DNA from: Nitrosomonadales bacterium
Lineage (GTDB): Bacteria > Pseudomonadota > Gammaproteobacteria > Burkholderiales > SG8-41
Direction of reading: 5' to 3'
DNA: 9,176 bases
NCBI GenBank assembly: GCA_009885185.1
Contig: VFLF01000788.1
Location: 1-9,176 of the forward strand
Under the pieces are notes generated by a model. That model made no database searches. It was not told the DNA's origin and was given only the letters and a program-made list of their open reading frames with translations. Below are positions 1 to 5,692 of this stretch, one piece after another. Numbering within the stretch: position 1 is the first letter of the stretch; each line of letters begins with the position of its first letter. The position numbers and the translations under genes were made by a program.

Positions 1-422
1 CCGACGCCACGATCAATTACGGCAAAGAAGACTTGCGCGAAGCGATCAAGGCACTTACCGGTGGCAAAGGCCCGGACGTCATCTACGACCCGGTGGGCGG
101 CGACTATACCGAACCCGCCTTTCGCTCCATCGCACGGCGCGGGCGCTATCTGATGATTGGTTTTGCCGCCGGACCCATACCGAGCCTGCCCCTGAATCTG
201 CCCTTGCTCAAGGGAGCCTCGATCGTCGGCGTCTTCTGGGGTGAATTCGCCAGACACGAACCCAAGGCAAACGCGGCCATGATGCTCGAACTGATGAAGA
301 TGTATGGGCAAGGCAAGATCAAACCGGTGATCGACCGTACCATGCCGATGGCCGAACTCAAGGCCGCCCTTGCCCACATGGGATCGAGGGGTGTCATGGG
401 GAAATTGGTCATGGTGAACTGA
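1..422 (+). CDS. MDR-family NADPH:quinone oxidoreductase, C-terminal part (5' end outside window)
   Basis: The reading frame is open from base 3 to the TGA at 420-422, giving 139 residues; the true start lies upstream of the window. Family knowledge: medium-chain dehydrogenase/reductases of the quinone oxidoreductase type are about 320-340 residues long and reduce quinones or other activated carbonyls with NADPH, usually without zinc. The visible part begins in the second half of the nucleotide-binding fold (DATINYGKEDLREAIK, then GGKGPDVIYDPVGG) and continues with RRGRYLMIGFAAG, LNLPLLKGASIVGVFWGEF and the closing IDRTMPMAELKAALAHM...GKLVMVN. These are typical of the QOR-like MDR group. The TTG at 33 is only an internal codon, since matching sequence continues upstream of it. 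The gene converges with the minus-strand Yip1 gene, 43 bp between stop codons, and no strong terminator is visible between them. The substrate cannot be assigned. Confidence is high for family, low for exact reaction. Confidence 0.9.
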   Translation, partial: DATINYGKEDLREAIKALTGGKGPDVIYDPVGGDYTEPAFRSIARRGRYLMIGFAAGPIPSLPLNLPLLKGASIVGVFWGEFARHEPKANAAMMLELMKMYGQGKIKPVIDRTMPMAELKAALAHMGSRGVMGKLVMVN

Positions 423-465
423 CGCATCCCCCGTCAGGCTAACGGCGCCTTGCGCGCCCTCACCG

Positions 466-1086
466 CTACGCCATGCCAATCAACAGGTCAAGGGCGCCGG
501 TGCCGATCCGAAAACCTCTGGCGGGCATCATTGCGTTCGATATCGCGCCGACAATGACCGCCGCCACAACACCGCAGACAAGAATCGTCACCGTATAGGC
601 CACCGTCTTTTCCTGCGGGCACTTCATCAACTCGGGCAGGCCCGTATAGATGAGGTAAATTGAATAGAGCGAGGCCACCATACCCAACACGGCCAGCGTC
701 GGTATCAGCGAGAAAATGCCACCCAGAAAACCCGCGGTGCTGCCGTAGGCCATCAGTTTGAAGGCATTGAGTTGATTCTTGGTGCCGCCAAAGGTCGGCG
801 CCAGGGCGTCGACCACCAAAGCCAGGACAAAGACCATGGCCAGCGATACCACGTAGGTCACCACCATGTTGACTAACCCGGAAAGCAGGGGTACGCGCAT
901 GCTCACGCCAAAGAAGCCTGCGCCGACGAGCGACATCCCGATAAAGCCGGCAACGGCGGGAATCGCCGCGAGGTAGATCAGGTAGTTCGTATAGATCGAT
1001 GCCGTATCAGCTTGCTCCTGGGCAATGGCCGGCCAGGTCTCCTTGGGTTTGACCAGAATGTCCTGGATGCGTTGAACGAGGTTCAC
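466..1086 (-). CDS. Yip1-family integral membrane protein
   Basis: This 206-residue protein starts with a GTG codon at 1086-1084. An AAGGAG ribosome site (complement of 1096-1101) lies nine bases upstream, which settles the start. The N-terminus MNLVQRIQDILVKPKETWPAIAQE is the short amphipathic lead seen in bacterial Yip1/DUF1282-type proteins. Five hydrophobic stretches follow, at about residues 34-56, 72-93, 109-127, 129-148 and 162-184. The conserved-looking linker GTKNQLNAFKLMAYG (101-115) comes before the third, and YLIYTGLPELMKCPQEK (144-160) lies between the fourth and fifth. Bacterial members are inner-membrane proteins of poorly defined function; eukaryotic Yip1 acts in vesicle traffic, but that role should not be transferred. 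The gene stands alone, divergent from fdxA and convergent with the oxidoreductase gene. A sigma70-like promoter is proposed about 100 bp upstream. Confidence 0.85.
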   Translation of the reverse strand: MNLVQRIQDILVKPKETWPAIAQEQADTASIYTNYLIYLAAIPAVAGFIGMSLVGAGFFGVSMRVPLLSGLVNMVVTYVVSLAMVFVLALVVDALAPTFGGTKNQLNAFKLMAYGSTAGFLGGIFSLIPTLAVLGMVASLYSIYLIYTGLPELMKCPQEKTVAYTVTILVCGVVAAVIVGAISNAMMPARGFRIGTGALDLLIGMA

Positions 1087-1189
1087 GATGTCTTTCTCCT
1101 TGTTGGTTGGTTTCAGTCCTTGTCACGCGCTTTGCACCGCCGCGGTGACCTTTCGGATGCATCGATGACCCGGCCGCGTGGCCAGCGGA

Positions 1190-1219
1190 ATTATGCTGCG
1201 CAACTGCCACGGTTGCCAA
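1190..1219 (-). promoter_or_regulatory. Candidate sigma70 promoter for the Yip1-family gene
   Basis: Read on the minus strand, TTGGCA (complement of 1214-1219) and CATAAT (complement of 1190-1195) each differ from the sigma70 consensus by one base, and the spacer is 18 bp. Transcription would start near 1183, giving an untranslated leader of roughly 95-100 bases before the GTG at 1086. The leader contains a small GC hairpin (arms 1135-1139 and 1143-1147, CACCG/CGGTG). Found by eye only; the rest of the intergenic region holds nothing better for this strand. Confidence 0.45.
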
Positions 1220-1293
1220 CCCCTTTCAACGTCGCCCAACGGACCATGAAGCGGTTGCGGCCACCACCGTGCGCGCAAAGCGCAACGTCCCTC

Positions 1294-1317
1294 GATCACT
1301 CAGGGATCCTGGTGATC
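1294..1317. promoter_or_regulatory. Bulged inverted repeat upstream of fdxA (possible operator or RNA hairpin)
   Basis: GATCAC (1294-1299) and CAGG (1301-1304) pair with CCTG (1308-1311) and GTGATC (1312-1317). The result is a ten-base-pair stem with a single bulged T at 1300 and a three-base centre, GAT. The repeat ends four bases before TAAAAT at 1321, so it would cover the -35/spacer region of a promoter at that place. That suits an operator. No U-tract follows in either direction, which argues against an intrinsic terminator. I do not recognise the sequence as the site of a named regulator. Confidence 0.4.
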
Positions 1318-1320
1318 AAT

Positions 1321-1326
1321 TAAAAT
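1321..1326 (+). promoter_or_regulatory. Possible -10 element for fdxA
   Basis: TAAAAT has one mismatch to TATAAT and would place the transcript start near 1332, giving a leader of about 28 bases before the fdxA ATG. No matching -35 hexamer stands 16-18 bases upstream; that position is occupied by the inverted repeat at 1294-1317. If this is a promoter it would probably depend on an activator or be blocked by a repressor there. The evidence is weak. Confidence 0.3.
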
Positions 1327-1359
1327 TCACCGCTTTCACCATTTCGCCGAAAAACCAAC

Positions 1360-1683
1360 ATGACACACGTCGTCACCGAACCCTGTATCAAGTGCAAGTA
1401 CACCGATTGCGTTGATGTGTGCCCCGTGGATTGCTTCCGCGAAGGCCCCAATATGCTGGTGATCGACCCCGATGAGTGCATCGATTGCACCCTGTGCGTC
1501 GCCGAATGTCCCGTCGAAGCGATTTTTGCCGAGGACGACGTGCCCGATGACCAAAAATCCTATACCGCGCTGAACGCCGAACTGGCGAAAGTGTGGAAGC
1601 CCATCATCGAGAAAAAACCCGCGCCGGCGGATGCGGATGAATGGGCCAAAGAAAAGAAAAAGTCCCACCTGCTCGAAAAATAA
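1360..1683 (+). CDS. fdxA: Seven-iron ferredoxin, [3Fe-4S][4Fe-4S], FdI type
   Basis: This is a 107-residue soluble cytoplasmic electron carrier, full length for the Azotobacter vinelandii FdI family and very similar to it from end to end. The first cluster segment is [17 protein letters not shown] (residues 9-25) and the second is [12 protein letters not shown] (40-51). By comparison with FdI, C9, C17 and C50 should hold the 3Fe-4S cluster and C21, C40, C43 and C46 the 4Fe-4S cluster, leaving C12 and C25 as free cysteines. The C-terminal extension (about 56-107, [16 protein letters not shown] and on) is the usual helical wrap of this family. The ATG at 1360 gives the standard family N-terminus MTHVVTEPC, though no good Shine-Dalgarno site precedes it. 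The redox partner is unknown; FdI-type ferredoxins are linked to oxidative-stress responses and low-potential reductases. The next gene starts 43 bp downstream, so co-transcription is possible. Confidence 0.95.
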   Translation: MTHVVTEPCIKCKYTDCVDVCPVDCFREGPNMLVIDPDECIDCTLCVAECPVEAIFAEDDVPDDQKSYTALNAELAKVWKPIIEKKPAPADADEWAKEKKKSHLLEK

Positions 1684-1699
1684 TGTCCGGTATCGCGAT

Positions 1700-1720
1700 T
1701 TGGTTTTTTTAACCAAGGAG
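1700..1720 (+). promoter_or_regulatory. Small hairpin overlapping the ribosome site of the exported-protein gene
   Basis: TTGGTT (1700-1705) can pair with AACCAA (1711-1716) around a loop of five T. The 3' arm shares its last two bases with AAGGAG (1715-1720), the ribosome binding site six bases before the ATG at 1727. The ribosome site itself is strong and decides that start. Whether the six-pair, AU-rich stem matters for translation is inference. Confidence 0.4.
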
Positions 1721-1726
1721 TTTCAA

Positions 1727-2908
1727 ATGAACAAAACGCTGGCAATCGCATTAATGGCCATCCCGGCGATGGCGTTCGCGCAGCAAAAACCGCCTATCGC
1801 GCAATACTGGATGAACATCGAAACCGCGTCCGGCATGAGCATCCCCGGCATGAGCGGCGGCATGGCCGGCATGATGGCGGGCATGACCGGCGGTGGGCAG
1901 CAGCAAAGCGGCCGCAAGGTGTCGCTGCACCTGGGTTCGCAGCGCCCGGCGGATGCGCCGAGTGCGGCACATGATATTCCCACGGGTATGAGCATGGGGC
2001 CGTCGTTGCCGCTGCTCACGCCGCGTGGCGCCGAGCAACGTCAACCCACCGAACGCGAACGCCATGAAAACATGGAGCGCCCCAAGGGCCGCATGCTGAT
2101 TTATTGGGGCTGCGGCGAAGCCACCCGCGCGGGTCAGCCGGTGGTGATCGATTTCGCGCGCGGCGGACAAATGCCCAACATGGTCGGACGCAATGTCGCC
2201 AGCGGCGGCCCGGTGTCCAACCGCACCAATGGCTTATGGCCGAATCAGCAGGACAGCAAGAACGTGCCGGATTCGGCTTCGTTGATAGGCGATCACACCA
2301 TCCGCGGCAACTACACGCCCGACATCCGCTTTGCGCTTGGCGCGGGGCAGGATTTCATGGAGCGCGTTAATCTGAATACGTCCGCGCGCGGCTCGGGCGC
2401 CGTGGCGGTGCGCTGGAATGCACCGTCCACCGCGACCGGTTATTTCGCCACTGCGATGGGCGGCGACGGCAACGATATGGTGATGTGGAGCTCCAGCGAC
2501 GTGCAGGAGATCGGCGGCGGTTTGATGGATTACATCCCGCCCGCCGAAGTGGCGCGCCTGATCCGCGAAAAAGTGGTGATGCCGGCGCAGACGACGGAGT
2601 GTGTCGTGCCCGCCGCAGTCGCCAAGCAAGCGCAGATGTTCAACTTCATCGCCTATGGCCCGGAAGCGAATTTCGGCTTTCCGCCGCGCCCGCAGGATCC
2701 GCAGTGGTACGCGAAAGTGCGTTTCAAATCGACCGCATCCACCTTTCTCGGTGAAACAGGTGGGTCGGGCAACCGTCCGCAACGCGCGTCGCCGTCCGCT
2801 CCCGCGGGCGCGCCGTCCGGGGATCAGTCGGCGCAGCCCAGCGCGCCCGCCGCGCCGGATCCGATCAAGGATGGTGTCAATATTCTTCGGGGTATCTTCG
2901 GGCGATAG
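1727..2908 (+). CDS. Exported protein of unknown function with Met/Gly-rich N-terminal segment
   Basis: This 393-residue protein belongs to no family I can name. The ATG at 1727 is chosen because AAGGAG (1715-1720) precedes it and a clean signal peptide follows: a lysine, a hydrophobic core and an AFA|QQ cleavage site after residue 18. The frame is open further upstream, but that part overlaps fdxA. The mature N-terminus is PPIAQYWMNIETASGM, then a Met/Gly-rich stretch (about 36-57, with M37, M42, M46, M49, M50, M53). A region around 121-145 reads GRMLIYWGCGEATRAGQPVV and looks like a folded-domain core. Cysteines C129 and C292 are the only ones after the signal and could form a disulfide. 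Residues 340-378 are rich in Pro, Ala, Ser and Gly, and a short amphipathic tail ends in LRGIFGR. There is no lipobox and no later membrane segment, so a periplasmic or outer-membrane-associated location is likely. The Met-rich part could bind Cu(I), but this is speculation. A strong hairpin follows the stop. Confidence 0.8.
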   Translation: MNKTLAIALMAIPAMAFAQQKPPIAQYWMNIETASGMSIPGMSGGMAGMMAGMTGGGQQQSGRKVSLHLGSQRPADAPSAAHDIPTGMSMGPSLPLLTPRGAEQRQPTERERHENMERPKGRMLIYWGCGEATRAGQPVVIDFARGGQMPNMVGRNVASGGPVSNRTNGLWPNQQDSKNVPDSASLIGDHTIRGNYTPDIRFALGAGQDFMERVNLNTSARGSGAVAVRWNAPSTATGYFATAMGGDGNDMVMWSSSDVQEIGGGLMDYIPPAEVARLIREKVVMPAQTTECVVPAAVAKQAQMFNFIAYGPEANFGFPPRPQDPQWYAKVRFKSTASTFLGETGGSGNRPQRASPSAPAGAPSGDQSAQPSAPAAPDPIKDGVNILRGIFGR

Positions 2909-2914
2909 CCGCGC

Positions 2915-2947
2915 CGGGAGGGACATGTTGCGGCATCGTCCCTCTCG
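2915..2947 (+). terminator. Strong hairpin after the exported-protein gene, terminator-like
   Basis: Bases 2915-2924 (CGGGAGGGAC) pair with 2938-2947 (GTCCCTCTCG), including one G-T wobble. The stem continues inward with ATG (2925-2927) against CAT (2934-2936), with C2937 bulged and a six-base loop. This gives about 13 pairs starting seven bases after the TAG at 2908. No T-run follows, so it is not a classical intrinsic terminator. It may stop or pause transcription or protect the 3' end, and it lies between the exported-protein gene and the recombination genes. Confidence 0.5.
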
Positions 2948-2965
2948 CTTCAGGGCGTTGGTCCC

Positions 2966-5692
2966 ATGATGGTTGATCTGCCGCGAGCGCTCGCCGCCGG
3001 GGCCGTGGTGGTCACCCCGAACCGCCGTCTCGCGCTGTATCTCAAAAACGCATACGACACCGCGCAGGCCCGCGACGGTAAATCCGTGTGGCACAGCGCC
3101 GATGCCTTGCCCTATGGCGCGTTTCTGGAACGCACCTGGCAGGAGCTCGCGCTGGCGGAAAACGGCGCGATGCTGCTCTCGGTGCAGCAGGAAATCGCCT
3201 TGTGGGAAACCGTCATCGAGTCGTCGCGGCTGGCGGAGTCGCTGCTGAATCCCGCGATGGCGGCGCGCGCCGCGCGCGATGCCTGGGTCACGCAACATGC
3301 GTTTCATCTGGATCACGTGCGCCATCGCGCCGCGCTGGAAAGCGCAGGTGACGATTTTGCCGCGTTCGGTGAATGGCGCAGCGCGTACAGCGAGAAACTG
3401 CGTGGCGCGGGTTGGATCGACAGTGCAGGGTTGCCCGATACGATTGCGCAAGCGTTGAAAAACGGCGCGCGGCCCCGTGTGCGGTACATCCTGCGCGCGG
3501 GCTACGACGCGTATACGCCGCAGCAACAGCAGTTGTTCGAGGCGTTCGCGCAGGCAGGCTGTGAGATTGACGAGATCAACCAGATCAACGAGATACACGA
3601 TAAGCAGCGGCGTGATGCGCCGCCCGGTAACGCGACGCGCCACGCCTGTGATGACGCCGAAGCCGAGCTTGTCTACGTCGCCACGCACGTGCGTGCCTTG
3701 CTCGCCGCGCACGGTGACGCGCAGCCGCGCTTGCGCATCGGCGTGGTGGCGCCCGACTTGACGGCCCAACGCGCCGCCGTGATGCGCGTGTTTGATGACG
3801 TGCTGGAGCCCTCGCGCGTGATCCTGCCGGGTGACCCCGCGCCGCGCCTCGGCAATTGCTCGCTGGGATTGGCGCTAACATCCTATCCTGTTGTTTTTAC
3901 AGCATTTTTTGTATTAAAGCTGGCGGGCGGCGAAACCACGCTGGAAGAAGCGGGCGTGTTGCTGCGCAGCCCGTACCTGGGTGGCGCGGACAGCGAACTC
4001 GCACCGCGCGCGCGGATGGATGCGGCTTTGCGCGCGCGGGGCCGCAAGCGCGTGACGCCCGGCGCCCTGCGTGCGGCGGCGCAGGATCTCGCGCCGCGGC
4101 TCGCCGCGCTGCTTGAACCGTGGCTCGCGCTGGCTCGCGATGCGCGCGGCCTGCGCCAGCCGCCATCGGCGTGGAGCGCCACCTTTCTTGCGCTGCTCAA
4201 AGGCTTGGGTTGGCCGGGCGAGCGCACGCTCGATTCCGCGGAGCATCAGACATTCGAAAAATTCCGTGACGTGGTGTCGAGCCTGTCGGCGCTGGATCCG
4301 TTGCGTCCGCGCCTCACTTTGGGCGAAGCGCTGGGCGTGTTGCGGCGCTCGGCATCCGACACCGTGTTTCAACCCGAGGCCGCGAACGCGCCGGTGCAGA
4401 TACTCGGCACGCTGGAATCCATCGGGCTCGCGTTCGACGCGTTGTTTGTCACCGGCATGGCGGGCGAGACCTGGCCCGCCGCGCCGCGTCCCAATCCGTT
4501 CTTGCCGGTGGCGCTGCAACGCGCGCTCGGCGTGCCGCATGCCGGCGCCGAATGGGAATTGCAATTCGCGCGACGCATGACGACGCAGTGGTCGAATGCC
4601 GCGCCCCAGGTTACCTTTACCTGGCCGCAACGCGATGGCGAGCGCGAGCTCACCATCAGCCCGCTGATAGAGCATGTAGGACGTGTAGAACCTCTGCCCG
4701 ATGCGGCGGCGCTGTTGCGCGATACGCTTTTCGACGCGCGCCGCTTCGAGACGCTGGACGACTGGCGCGCGCCGCCGCTGCCGCACACCGCGGAAGGCAT
4801 GCGCGTTTCCGGCGGCACGCAGATGTTGCAGAATCAGGCGGCGTGTCCGTTTCGCGCCTATGCCATACACCGCCTCGGCGCAACGGGCCTTGAAGAAGGC
4901 GCCGACGGGCTGGATGCGCGCGAGCGCGGCACGCTCGCGCATCAGGCGTTGGCGGCGCTGTGGCGTGATCTGGGTTCGCAGGCAACGCTGCTGGCGCTGG
5001 ATGACGCGGCGCTGGCGCAAAAAATCGCTCTCGCGGTTAACAGCGCCGTCGAGGCGCTGTGTCAGGAGCGCCCCGACATCATGACCGATGCCTACGCCGC
5101 GCTGGAGCGCACGCGACTGGCGGCTTTGCTGGCGCGGCTTGCGACACTGGAAAAATCGCGCGCGCCGTTCGAGGTGGTGGCGTGCGAGCAGGTGCGCGCG
5201 CCGGTGATCGGGGGCGTGCAACTGAACGCGCGGCTGGATCGCGTCGATCAACTGGCCGACGGCAGCCAGGTGATACTCGATTACAAAACCGGCTACGCGC
5301 ACATCGGTGGCTGGCAGGGCGAGCGTCCGGACGAGCCACAGTTGCCGCTGTATGCCGTGGATGCCGGGGCCGAGGTATCCGGCGTGTCATTCGTGCAGTT
5401 GCGCGCGCGTGAAGTCACGTTCAAGGGACTGACGCGCGACGAAAAGGTGCTGCCGGATGTCGGCACGCTGGCAGCATCGAAAACGCTGTCGGCGCAAGCC
5501 GCCGACTGGCCCGCGCTGCTGGCGTCGTGGCGCAAGGTGCTGGAACAACTGGCACGTGACTATCTCGGGGGCCACGCCGAAGTCGCGCCCAAGCTGTATC
5601 CGAAAACCTGCGAGTACTGCGATCTGTCCGCGCTGTGCCGCGTGCGCGAGTTGATGGATCGCGGCGCATCCATCGACGCGGAGGACGCATGA
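2966..5692 (+). CDS. AddB/RecC-like subunit with PD-(D/E)XK nuclease and Fe-S staple (probable DNA repair protein)
   Basis: This 908-residue protein should be the B subunit of a helicase-nuclease that resects double-strand breaks. The N-terminus (VVVTPNRRLALYLKNAYD, from residue 14) matches the start of AddB-like proteins, but the Walker A loop of true AddB is absent. The helicase-like half is therefore probably structural, as in RecC. The family's mid-protein motifs are visible: LGTLESIGLAFDALFVTG (480-497) and GETWP (500-504). The C-terminal nuclease domain shows H659 (GTLAHQ), D758 (RLDRVD), D772 and K774 (LDYKTG), and Q792/Y796 (QLPLYA), all the expected catalytic positions. C627 (CPFRAYA) and C882, C885, C891 (CEYCDLSALC) reproduce the AddB iron-staple spacing for a 4Fe-4S cluster. 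The pattern fits the roughly 900-residue 'probable DNA repair protein' family (TIGR03623, from memory). The start is chosen by domain fit; ATG is repeated at 2969 and only a weak AGGG precedes it. The stop overlaps the downstream helicase gene by ATGA. Residues 200-211 and codons 304-318 are locally odd (see findings). Confidence 0.9.
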   Translation: MMVDLPRALAAGAVVVTPNRRLALYLKNAYDTAQARDGKSVWHSADALPYGAFLERTWQELALAENGAMLLSVQQEIALWETVIESSRLAESLLNPAMAARAARDAWVTQHAFHLDHVRHRAALESAGDDFAAFGEWRSAYSEKLRGAGWIDSAGLPDTIAQALKNGARPRVRYILRAGYDAYTPQQQQLFEAFAQAGCEIDEINQINEIHDKQRRDAPPGNATRHACDDAEAELVYVATHVRALLAAHGDAQPRLRIGVVAPDLTAQRAAVMRVFDDVLEPSRVILPGDPAPRLGNCSLGLALTSYPVVFTAFFVLKLAGGETTLEEAGVLLRSPYLGGADSELAPRARMDAALRARGRKRVTPGALRAAAQDLAPRLAALLEPWLALARDARGLRQPPSAWSATFLALLKGLGWPGERTLDSAEHQTFEKFRDVVSSLSALDPLRPRLTLGEALGVLRRSASDTVFQPEAANAPVQILGTLESIGLAFDALFVTGMAGETWPAAPRPNPFLPVALQRALGVPHAGAEWELQFARRMTTQWSNAAPQVTFTWPQRDGERELTISPLIEHVGRVEPLPDAAALLRDTLFDARRFETLDDWRAPPLPHTAEGMRVSGGTQMLQNQAACPFRAYAIHRLGATGLEEGADGLDARERGTLAHQALAALWRDLGSQATLLALDDAALAQKIALAVNSAVEALCQERPDIMTDAYAALERTRLAALLARLATLEKSRAPFEVVACEQVRAPVIGGVQLNARLDRVDQLADGSQVILDYKTGYAHIGGWQGERPDEPQLPLYAVDAGAEVSGVSFVQLRAREVTFKGLTRDEKVLPDVGTLAASKTLSAQAADWPALLASWRKVLEQLARDYLGGHAEVAPKLYPKTCEYCDLSALCRVRELMDRGASIDAEDA
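3563..3598 (+). repeat. Four imperfect 9-bp tandem units inside the AddB-like gene
   Basis: The units are GAGATTGAC, GAGATCAAC, CAGATCAAC and GAGATACAC, in frame. They encode EIDEINQINEIH (residues 200-211), a three-residue pattern of acid or Gln, Ile, polar. They lie in a hydrophilic stretch between two conserved blocks, where length variation should be tolerated. Confidence 0.7.
5680..5692 (+). promoter_or_regulatory. Ribosome site and ATGA overlap coupling the two recombination genes
   Basis: GGAGG (5680-5684) stands four bases before the ATG at 5689, and that ATG overlaps the upstream TGA (5690-5692) as ATGA. The arrangement predicts translational coupling and near-equal output of the two subunits. 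It also sets the helicase start here rather than at upstream in-frame codons, which would lie within the preceding gene. Confidence 0.8.

Noticed and set aside
444..458. Short hairpin (GGCGC/GCGCC, five-base loop) between the convergent genes at 422 and 466
   Set aside because: It has only five pairs and no T-run on either strand, which is too weak to call a terminator in GC-rich DNA.
1012..1323. Plus-strand open frame of 103 codons across the Yip1 start and the intergenic region
   Set aside because: It overlaps the start and proposed promoter of the Yip1 gene on the other strand; the protein shows no family features and no ribosome site.
2234..3769. Long minus-strand open frame of 511 codons
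   Set aside because: It lies opposite the exported-protein and AddB-like genes, is very rich in Arg and His, has no recognisable motif, and is the usual shadow of GC-rich coding sequence.
3891..3917. Possible internal promoter (TTGTTT and TATTAA) in the AT-rich island
   Set aside because: The spacer is 15 bp and the match is poor; AT-richness alone explains the resemblance.
3914..5302. Minus-strand open frame of 462 codons
   Set aside because: It is fully antisense to the AddB-like gene, whose motifs are all in the plus frame; its Arg/Gln-rich composition is typical of a shadow frame.
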